Assembly (NCBI GenBank): GCA_027488975.1
Contig: JAIYAQ010000024.1
Location: 62,001 to 126,000, forward strand
Direction of reading: 5' to 3'
Source: Cyanobium sp. E1_MAG_00006
GTDB taxonomy: Bacteria > Cyanobacteriota > Cyanobacteriia > PCC-6307 > Cyanobiaceae
DNA length: 64,000 nucleotides
In this document: piece after piece, positions 57,712 to 64,000 of the stretch
How positions within the stretch are numbered: position 1 is the stretch's first letter
How the letters are laid out: every line of letters begins with the position of its first letter
Program-made: the position numbers and the translations under genes
Notes under the pieces: generated by a model
What the model saw: only the letters and a program-made list of their open reading frames with translations
The model's database searches: none
What the model was told of the DNA's origin: nothing

Positions 57712-60009
57712 GTGCTGGCTCAGCTCGACTGGATGGTGGACGATGCCCAGCGCCTGGCGGAATGCCGGCACGACCACCCCTTCGCCGTGCTCGGGCCGCA
57801 GCCACTGGAGAACGGCAACTGGGTGGTGCGGGTGTGGATGCCCGAAGCCGAACGGGTTGAACTGATGACCGGGGGCAACGCCATCGCCATGGCGACCCCC
57901 AACCACCCCTGGATCTTCGAGAGCGAACTCCACGCCGATCCCGGCAGCGGTTACCAGGTGCATGTGCTGCGCGGTGGCGTCGAGCACGTGGCCCATGACC
58001 CCTGGGCCTTCCGCGAGGAGTGGATGGGGGAGCTGGATCGCCATCTGTTCGCCGAGGGCAACCACCACCACGTCTGGGAGCGGATGGGTGCGCACGTCAC
58101 CACCCGCAACGGTGTGGCGGGGGTGATGTTCTGCCTGTGGGCGCCCAATGCCCGCAGCGTGTCGGTGCTGGGCAACTTCAACAGCTGGGATGGACGCCAC
58201 CATCCGATGCAGTCCCGCCTGGGCGGTTGCTGGGAGCTGTTCATCCCCGGCATGAAGCCTGGTGAGATCTACAAGTACGAAGTCCGTACCCAGGCCGGCC
58301 ACTGCTATCAGAAGGCCGACCCCTACGGCTTCCGCCACGAGGTGCGGCCCAACAACGGCTCGATCGTCGAAGCCCTGGCTGGCTACGAATGGGGTGATGG
58401 CGGCTGGATGCAGGAGCGCGACAGCCGCAATCCGCTCGATCAGCCGATCTCTGTGTATGAGATGCACCTGGGCAGCTGGATGCATGCCAGCGCCGATCAG
58501 CCCTACATCGAGCCAGACGGCACCCCGCGTCCGCCCGTGCCGGCGGCCGACCTCAAGCCCGGCGCCCGCCTGCTCACCTACCCGGAACTGGCGGATCGGG
58601 TGATCCCCTATGTGAAGGCGCGCGGCTTCACCCACATCGAGCTGATGCCCCTCTCTGAGCACCCGTTCGACGGCTCCTGGGGCTATCAGGTGACCGGCTG
58701 GTACGCGCCCACCAGCCGCTTCGGCACACCGGATGAGTTCCGCGCCTTCGTGGATCGCTGCCATGCCGAAGGCATCGGCGTGATCCTCGACTGGGTCCCC
58801 GGCCATTTCCCCAAGGATGCCCATGGCCTGGCTTTCTTCGATGGTGCCCACCTGTATGAGCACGCCGATCCGCGCATCGGCGAGCACAAGGAATGGGGCA
58901 CGCTGATCTTCAACTACAGCCGCAACGAAGTTCGCAACTTCCTGGTGGCGAACCTCGTCTACTGGTTCGAGCACTTCCACATCGACGGCATCCGCGTCGA
59001 CGCGGTGGCCTCGATGCTCTACCGCGACTACCTGCGCCCCGATGGTGAGTGGATCGCCAACGAGCACGGCGGCCGTGAGAACACGGAGGCGGTGCACTTC
59101 CTGCAGCAGGCCAATCACGTGCTGTTCCAGCACTACCCCGGAGCCCTTTCGATCGCCGAGGAATCCACCACCTGGCCGATGGTCACCCAGCCCACCAGCA
59201 TCGGCGGCTTGGGCTTCAACCTGAAATGGAACATGGGTTGGATGCACGACATGCTCGATTACTTCGAGCTCGATCCGTGGTTCCGCCAGTTCCACCAGAA
59301 CAACGTGACGTTCTCGATCTGGTACGCCTACACCGAGAATTTCATGCTCGCCCTCAGCCACGATGAGGTGGTGCACGGCAAGAGCAACCTGCTGCACAAG
59401 ATGCCGGGGGACGACTGGCAGAAGTTCGCCAACGTGCGTGCCCTGCTGGCCTACATGTGGACCCACCCGGGCAAGAAGACGATCTTCATGGGCATGGAAT
59501 TCGGCCAGCGGGCCGAATGGAATGTCTGGGGCGATCTGGAGTGGGGCCTGCTCCAGTACGAGCCGCACCTGGGCCTGCAGCGCCTGGTGGACGACCTCAA
59601 CACCTTCTACAAGGCGGAGCCAGCCCTCTGGCGCGACGACTTCGACCAGTTCGGCTTCCAGTGGATCGACTGCAACGACAACCGCCACTCGGTGATCTCG
59701 TTCATGCGCCGCGAGAGCACCACCGGCCGCTGGCTGGTGATCGTGGCCAACTTCACCCCCCAGAGCCACTCCCACTACCGGGTGGGCGTGCCGATGGAGG
59801 GCTACTACGCCGAGGTGTTCAACACCGATGCGGAGCGCTACGGCGGCAGCAACCTGGGCAACCTGGGCGGAAAGTTCACCGACCAGTGGGGCATCCACGG
59901 CTACGAGCACTCGCTCGACCTCTGCCTACCGCCCCTCTCGGTGCTGGTATTGCAACGCGATGAGCATCTCAGTTTAAGCGGCGTAGTCTCAAGCTCCACC
60001 CCACTTTGA
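57712..60009 (+). CDS. glgB: 1,4-alpha-glucan branching enzyme
   Basis: A 765-residue GH13 enzyme introducing alpha-1,6 branches in glycogen. The N-terminal CBM48-type modules cover about 1-250. The catalytic barrel carries [19 protein letters not shown] (nucleophile Asp), [10 protein letters not shown] (acid Glu) and [11 protein letters not shown] (third Asp), followed by a C-terminal beta domain. Length is normal for the two-module form. It starts with GTG 57712; an ATG further in (MVDDAQRL, codon 8) is an alternative. Confidence 0.97.
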   Translation: MLAQLDWMVDDAQRLAECRHDHPFAVLGPQPLENGNWVVRVWMPEAERVELMTGGNAIAMATPNHPWIFESELHADPGSGYQVHVLRGGVEHVAHDPWAFREEWMGELDRHLFAEGNHHHVWERMGAHVTTRNGVAGVMFCLWAPNARSVSVLGNFNSWDGRHHPMQSRLGGCWELFIPGMKPGEIYKYEVRTQAGHCYQKADPYGFRHEVRPNNGSIVEALAGYEWGDGGWMQERDSRNPLDQPISVYEMHLGSWMHASADQPYIEPDGTPRPPVPAADLKPGARLLTYPELADRVIPYVKARGFTHIELMPLSEHPFDGSWGYQVTGWYAPTSRFGTPDEFRAFVDRCHAEGIGVILDWVPGHFPKDAHGLAFFDGAHLYEHADPRIGEHKEWGTLIFNYSRNEVRNFLVANLVYWFEHFHIDGIRVDAVASMLYRDYLRPDGEWIANEHGGRENTEAVHFLQQANHVLFQHYPGALSIAEESTTWPMVTQPTSIGGLGFNLKWNMGWMHDMLDYFELDPWFRQFHQNNVTFSIWYAYTENFMLALSHDEVVHGKSNLLHKMPGDDWQKFANVRALLAYMWTHPGKKTIFMGMEFGQRAEWNVWGDLEWGLLQYEPHLGLQRLVDDLNTFYKAEPALWRDDFDQFGFQWIDCNDNRHSVISFMRRESTTGRWLVIVANFTPQSHSHYRVGVPMEGYYAEVFNTDAERYGGSNLGNLGGKFTDQWGIHGYEHSLDLCLPPLSVLVLQRDEHLSLSGVVSSSTPL

Positions 60010-61156
60010 ATAGACGCCAACCAGAAGTGATAGCCCCGCTGAGTACGAGATGACTTTTCCCTAAGGGATAGTTTCGACTACTTCTAAGGGGCTCACTGGC
60101 TCATGTGAGTGCCATGAGTTTTAATCGCTGGCCTGGGTAAATCCTGGGCTGTCAAGCTCTTCATTCGGTCTCTCTGAACAAGATAGCTTGACTTTGTCTT
60201 TGTAGAAGCGGCAGTTCGCCTCTTGATCATGCAAGTAGTTGTCTTATCGGGGGTTATGGCGATGCTGACCTTGTCAAGCTGTGTAAAGTGCATCAATCCT
60301 GAAGCTTATTTTCTGCGCTCTTGTGGAGCTTTGCCTGCTATTTGGCAGCCATCGCTTCGTTGTTAATGCCTGGTTAATTCGTTTGAATTCATTGTAAGCC
60401 GGCCTGATCAACCCCTATAGCTCTCATAAGGATTGGAGCGGTAAAGGGGGGAACGTCATCACGGTCTTGATGCTGTGCCGCCCTAGTGGCAGCAGCAACC
60501 TTGCGCGGCCGTTCACAGATCGGAGGGGTACGGTGCGCGTAGCCATGTTGCGCCACCTAAAGAACGAGCTTCTCCAAAGATGCTGGAGCTCCTCCGGCCT
60601 GAGGCCATAGGCCGGACGCTGATCGTCGGTGCCCAGCAACCGCCGCACCTGGCGCAACCACTAAAGGCCAGCAGGGTTGCAACCTCTTTCCCCACTGCTA
60701 CTGGGCCAGCACCTCAACCTTTTCCCAAGTACTGGTAGCCCATTGCCCAGCAGCTTCCAATTGCAATGCACCAAGCTGGAATGATGGCGACCGCTTAAAT
60801 GGCGGTTAGGGCGAAAAATGCTGCAGTGGAGCGGAAGCAAACCCAAAGAATGGATCGCAAGGTGAGTTTTCCTTGGTGTCGATGAATGCCATTCTTTGCT
60901 GCAGAAAACATTTAGGCCGAATGCAGAAATAGCAGAAATGCCGACCAGATGCAAAGGCAGCGCGCTAGCATTAGAAGCAGTAATGGCGCTAGATGATCAA
61001 TGCATTCTGGATAAAGAAATAATCTTTACTGTAGCTTTGATTGTTGGGTTTTGTGATCGCGATAAGGGCTTATGTTTAAAAATGAGATCAATATATTCCA
61101 TGAAATCAAATTAATGAACATCGAGATATCAAATCACGCGAATCACCTAGTAATGG
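60010..61156. other. AT-richer gap without supported gene
   Basis: Between glgB and the small peptide gene no convincing coding region is seen. Short open frames occur on both strands but show no recognisable domain or good ribosome site. Composition changes strongly: bases 61081-61140 have 18 G+C of 60, against the GC-rich rest. A loose stem AGCCCC/GGGGCT (60032-60037 with 60088-60093) lies just after glgB and may aid termination. It may be decayed or horizontally acquired DNA. Confidence 0.6.
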
Positions 61157-61330
61157 CTAGGATCCAAGTCTAGTAGGCAAAGTAGGTGCAAGGTCTGGGT
61201 CTGTAATTTCGTCTCCGAAAGGAGCTTTGCTGCCAGCCGTATTCCCCGCCGCCATCGGCGAAATCTTCGGAGTGATCCACTCCAGCTTTTCTTGAGTGGG
61301 CATCAAGTCATCGCTGTCAGCAGAAGTCAT
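61157..61330 (-). CDS. putative RiPP (lasso-type, paeninodin-like) precursor peptide
   Basis: A 57-residue peptide with a leader/core organisation. Leader motif residues are Trp18, Pro21 and Ile23 (EKLEWITPKI), with Thr31 at position -2. The proposed core starts at Gly33: GSKAPFGDE, placing Asp40 at core 8 and Glu41 at core 9, the positions used for the macrolactam in lasso peptides. The core ends in Ser57, as in precursors whose terminal Ser is phosphorylated by HPr-kinase-like enzymes. The frame continues to GTG 61351, but ATG 61330 gives the shorter product. A neighbouring kinase and sulfotransferase on the same strand support a RiPP role. The peptide itself has no database check here. Confidence 0.62.
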   Translation of the reverse strand: MTSADSDDLMPTQEKLEWITPKISPMAAGNTAGSKAPFGDEITDPDLAPTLPTRLGS

Positions 61331-61446
61331 AAGTCTTGTGGTAATCCTCACTCCACTTTAAACGCTTCTAAGCACCCAGGTAACCCCCAGCACTGCCACA
61401 AATCCAAGTGCCCATTGATTTTTCAGCCCCCCAGCAGCGGTGCCTT

Positions 61447-61468
61447 GAAAACGCCGCAAGGAGGCGTT
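61447..61468 (-). terminator. possible attenuator/terminator between sulfotransferase and precursor genes
   Basis: On the minus strand a 6-bp stem AACGCC/GGCGTT (61450-61455 with 61463-61468) is followed by a short T run. It lies 33 bases after the sulfotransferase stop and about 120 before the precursor ATG. It may partly separate precursor expression from the upstream genes; a short stem makes this weak. Confidence 0.4.
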
Positions 61469-61500
61469 GATGGGCTTCGAGGGGCATGCGTCACTGCGTC

Positions 61501-62418
61501 TCAGGCTGCCACTGATGGGTTCAGCGCGTAGCCAAAACGAATCAGCGTTTCCGAGAAAGCCTCCTCGAGTTGCAGCATCTGTTCAGCCGTGAGCTGCTCA
61601 CGGCCCTCACCGCTACGGCCAGACCTGAAAAAACGCTCACATCCCTCCGGTTTCTCGCGAAAGCCGCCTTCTTCTTCTTCCTTGGCGCGGAGCTTGTCGA
61701 AGCGTGTGTTGGCCGTGGCCTCCCTGATCAGGGCCACGTCCGTCGGTAGGTCGAGAAACTGGGCCAAGCGTGTGAACTCAGAATTTGGTTTTGCCAGTAG
61801 ATTTTCGTAGCGGAGCAGCAGCACGGGGATCAATGGTTGATCGACCCAGCTCTGCACATGGTTGGCCCACGTTCCCATGAACTGACGCACCTGCTGGCCG
61901 CCGCGTTTACTAGACCTGCACAACCCAGCCTGTTCGTCCAGTAAAAATTCCACGCAACGTTCGTTGGGCCATGAGAAGAAATGGCTTAGAGACACGGCCA
62001 CATCTGCAGGATGGCGAATGACCACAACCGCACCGCGGCAGCTTTCCACTGGCACTACGGGGCGTCCGCCGGAATCAGCACTCACAAAGGCATCATGCAC
62101 TTTGTGATAACGCAAACAGTCCGCGTAGAGCGCTCGCTGGTGGCCCGCGCGCCCGCGTATTTTGTCGAGTTCAGCCCAGCTCAGGTCACTGCTGTCGATA
62201 CCCAGCTGATCATCGAGCCAGTGGCGACTGCTCACAATCGAGCCTGTGGCCAGGTCGCGATTGAGCCGCAGCTCCTGCTCCTCCTGTTGCGCTGCAGCAG
62301 TTGCTTCAGCGCTATCCAGCCGAGCTAAGCGACGCAGCTCAGTGATGAAAACCCGGCACCAGGTGTTGCCTGATTTTGGGTAGCTGGCCAGATACCAATA
62401 GGGCTCATGGGCACTCAT
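61501..62418 (-). CDS. PAPS-dependent sulfotransferase
   Basis: A 305-residue sulfotransferase that would move a sulfuryl group from PAPS to a hydroxyl or amine. The 5'-phosphosulfate loop is YLASYPKSGNTWCRVFI (about 9-25) and the 3'-phosphate region is VVVIRHPADVAVSLSHFF (about 131-148); a C-terminal RSGRSGEGRE segment resembles the third PAPS motif. The acceptor is unknown. Its ATG overlaps the HPr-kinase-like gene stop (ATGA), so the two are coupled, and the peptide gene lies downstream. In this context, sulfation of the peptide product is the leading hypothesis. Confidence 0.88.
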   Translation of the reverse strand: MSAHEPYWYLASYPKSGNTWCRVFITELRRLARLDSAEATAAAQQEEQELRLNRDLATGSIVSSRHWLDDQLGIDSSDLSWAELDKIRGRAGHQRALYADCLRYHKVHDAFVSADSGGRPVVPVESCRGAVVVIRHPADVAVSLSHFFSWPNERCVEFLLDEQAGLCRSSKRGGQQVRQFMGTWANHVQSWVDQPLIPVLLLRYENLLAKPNSEFTRLAQFLDLPTDVALIREATANTRFDKLRAKEEEEGGFREKPEGCERFFRSGRSGEGREQLTAEQMLQLEEAFSETLIRFGYALNPSVAA

Positions 62419-63374
62419 GCCGTCACCAACGCTGCGGCCATCAGCAGATCCTGCCCTTGCAGCCAGCGCTGCATGGCAGCAATGCCCTGGGGCAGCGGCA
62501 GTGTTGCCATTGGTACCCGCTGCTGCAGCCTCGCTAAGGCCATGAAGTTCGGGCCCTCCTGGCCCAAGCCGCGCACAAACCGTGGCCGAAACGCCTGATT
62601 GCGCAGGCGCAGCGCCGCCGTTTTCTGGCTGGTGATACGGGTGATCTGGCCAGCATCGGGAGCTGCCCTGTCGGGGCGGTGCTGGTGAATCACATACATT
62701 GCCTGCAGGGGCGCCGATTGGGGTGCTCGCTGAAGGGCATCCCCCATCAGTAGATATTTGTGCATTCCCTGCCGGATCGGTGGCAAGCGATCCGGATCCA
62801 AGCCAAAGGCTTTGGCGGCGTCATGCCAGAGCTTGATCCGGGGGATGCCAGGTAGCACCAGCCCCTCAGGGCTCACCGCTACCAGATCGTCGGCCAGGAG
62901 CCGCCAGCCCTGCTGCATGAGCGCGTAGGCCAGGGTGGATTTACCGGCGCCGGAATGGCCCATGCACACGATGGCTTTGCCATCCTTTTCCAGCGCATTG
63001 CCATGCAGCACGAAGGTGCCGCGCTGAATCAGCAAGGCCCCCACCGCTGAACCGAGCAGAAAAGTGGTGATGTCCTGGTCACTCACGCCGCTGTGCTGCC
63101 GGTGCCAGGCGATGCGCTCCCCACCGGTGATCCGAAATCGCCCGATGTCGTCCACCGTGAGCCGCAAATCGCCGCGGGCCATCTGCAGGAAGGGCGTGTC
63201 GTGGGGCCCAGGCTCAAGCTGGGGCCAGCGGTCCGGCTCTTCGGGCCCGATCGCGACCAGTGGATCGGCTCCGGCAAAGGCTGCCAGCGAACAGCCTGGT
63301 AATTCAGGAATCGCCAGGCCGTCGGAGCGCCAGTTCAGCTCAAAAGCTCGGTAATGGGCCTGGCTGACGGTCAT
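62415..63374 (-). CDS. HPr-kinase-like (HprK-related) ATP-dependent kinase
   Basis: A 319-residue protein related to the C-terminal domain of HPr kinase. The P-loop is CMGHSGAGKSTLAYALMQQG (about 146-165), preceded by LHGNALEKDG (His conserved in this group) and followed by LLADDLVAVS (the Asp pair binding Mg). There is no phosphotransferase HPr context. In lasso-peptide clusters such kinases phosphorylate the C-terminal Ser of the precursor. Its own N-terminal domain (about 1-120) is not recognised. First gene of the minus-strand kinase-sulfotransferase-peptide unit; 56 bases from the divergent nucleotidyltransferase start. Confidence 0.88.
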   Translation of the reverse strand: MTVSQAHYRAFELNWRSDGLAIPELPGCSLAAFAGADPLVAIGPEEPDRWPQLEPGPHDTPFLQMARGDLRLTVDDIGRFRITGGERIAWHRQHSGVSDQDITTFLLGSAVGALLIQRGTFVLHGNALEKDGKAIVCMGHSGAGKSTLAYALMQQGWRLLADDLVAVSPEGLVLPGIPRIKLWHDAAKAFGLDPDRLPPIRQGMHKYLLMGDALQRAPQSAPLQAMYVIHQHRPDRAAPDAGQITRITSQKTAALRLRNQAFRPRFVRGLGQEGPNFMALARLQQRVPMATLPLPQGIAAMQRWLQGQDLLMAAALVTA

Positions 63375-63430
63375 CCGCAGATCGAAGAATTGCTCCTAGT
63401 CTCGCCCCGGAGCCCCTCGCCGCTGTCTGG

Positions 63431-64000
63431 GTGGACACCGCGTTGACACCAGCAGCCCTGGAGGCGACCAAGGCCCTGGTTCGGCTGGTGTTGCAGCGGG
63501 AACGGGAGGGCACCCTCGATGGTCCTGGGGGCGGCGCTCAGTTGCCTGCGGTCATTAGGCAGCAGCTGGATGCTGTGCCAATAGGAGAGCTGCTGGCCTC
63601 CATCCGGCGCCATCGCGTGGCAGGTCTCCTGCATGGTGATCCGCTCGTCGCCAGGCTGGTGCCGGATCTGGCACCCACGCTCCAGGCGTGGGCACGTCAG
63701 GACGCCATGGCGGCCCTGGCCCTCGCCGGCCTCACCCGCGAAATGGCGAGTCTGTTTGAGCAGGCCGCCATGCCCATGCTGGTGATCAAGGGCATCCCCC
63801 TGGCCCTGCAAACCACGGGCTCCCTCACCGCTCGCGGTCGCGGTGATCTGGATGTGCTGGTGGATCCCCAGCGTTTGCCGGAGGCTGTGGCGCTTTTGGA
63901 AGGTTCTGGCTTTCGCCGGTTGCCTGGCTACCTCCCTCGCAACTTAGACAGTTTTTGGGCGCGCTACGGCCGCTGGGCTGGCTATGAATTGTCAATGGTG
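63431..64000 (+). CDS. PF14907-type nucleotidyltransferase (5' part, cut by window end)
   Basis: The first 190 codons of a protein running past the window. GTG 63431 is preceded by an in-frame stop (63397-63399). The nucleotidyltransferase signature follows an N-terminal helical region: MPMLVIKGIPLALQTTGSLTARGRGDLDVLVDPQRLPEAVALLEGSGF (about 114-161). This matches the uncharacterised nucleotidyltransferase family often seen beside HPr-kinase-like genes in lasso-peptide loci. It might nucleotidylate the peptide or another substrate. The active site GS...DLD is intact as far as visible. Confidence 0.82.
   Translation, partial: MDTALTPAALEATKALVRLVLQREREGTLDGPGGGAQLPAVIRQQLDAVPIGELLASIRRHRVAGLLHGDPLVARLVPDLAPTLQAWARQDAMAALALAGLTREMASLFEQAAMPMLVIKGIPLALQTTGSLTARGRGDLDVLVDPQRLPEAVALLEGSGFRRLPGYLPRNLDSFWARYGRWAGYELSMV

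Noticed and set aside
60424-60695. Overlapping minus-strand frames that looked like a possible transposase fragment
   Set aside because: No DDE-type motif, terminal inverted repeats or target duplication could be found.
60661-60954. 97-codon open frame on the minus strand in the AT-rich gap
   Set aside because: No recognisable domain, no good ribosome site, and an amino-acid make-up (His, Ser, Cys, Trp-rich) typical of chance frames.
60896-61114. 72-codon plus-strand frame
   Set aside because: No recognised family, and it lies in the low-GC segment next to the peptide gene; it could be a remnant but nothing supports translation.
61292-61531. 79-codon plus-strand frame antisense to the peptide and sulfotransferase ends
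   Set aside because: Antisense to better supported genes and without any recognised features.

Overview
The window is a dense, GC-rich chromosomal segment of a picocyanobacterium. The evidence is psbA encoding photosystem II D1, an orange carotenoid protein (OCP) operon, ndhD, glgA and glgB, menB and menD for phylloquinone, ycf51, and many cyanobacteria-specific DUF families (DUF760, DUF4336, DUF2605, DUF4332). Tight packing, high GC and frequent GTG/TTG starts fit the Cyanobium / Synechococcus group, probably a non-Prochlorococcus lineage because OCP and a c-di-GMP enzyme are present. The exact species is an inference. I found no rRNA, tRNA, CRISPR array or intact insertion sequence.

Layout. 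1-9.2 kb: GGDEF-EAL protein, acs with a GT39-like transferase, a cation/proton antiporter, HAD phosphatase, polyprenyl diphosphate synthase and murI. 9.2-18.3 kb: cell-wall amidase, nitrilase, ComB-like protein, UbiD-like decarboxylase with an Rrf2 regulator, Nif11 protein, aroA, an MnmD-like methyltransferase and glmU. 18.3-26.3 kb (minus strand): COQ4-like protein, murF, a membrane protein, glgA, an L,D-transpeptidase, menB and menD, then lepB divergently. 28.6-32 kb: a photoprotection block of ocp-crtW-frp behind psbA. 32-46 kb: mostly housekeeping genes (CDF transporter, trpS, thrS, glk, thrB, ndhD, prlC). 46-60 kb: lipase-folB-proA-ROK, a TamB/TIC236-like giant, ycf51, small proteins, a CocE-type hydrolase and glgB.

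The right edge (60-64 kb) is different. After glgB there is about 1.1 kb of AT-richer, apparently non-coding or decayed DNA, then an accessory cluster: a 57-residue peptide with a leader/core layout like a paeninodin-family lasso peptide, a PAPS-type sulfotransferase and an HPr-kinase-like enzyme on the minus strand, and divergently a nucleotidyltransferase cut by the window end. The peptide has a W-x2-P-x-I motif, Thr at -2, Gly at core 1, acidic residues at core 8 and 9, and a C-terminal Ser. I read this as one edge of a RiPP (probably lasso peptide) locus with unusual tailoring potential (phosphorylation and sulfation). The maturation genes (RRE protein, protease, cyclase, exporter) are not in the window and are predicted beyond position 64000.

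Themes that work together: peptidoglycan supply and remodelling (glmU, murF, murI, amidase, L,D-transpeptidase, muramidase), glycogen (glgA, glgB, two sugar kinases), quinones (polyprenyl synthase, UbiD-like, COQ4-like, menB, menD), and light stress (psbA, OCP, ketolase, FRP).
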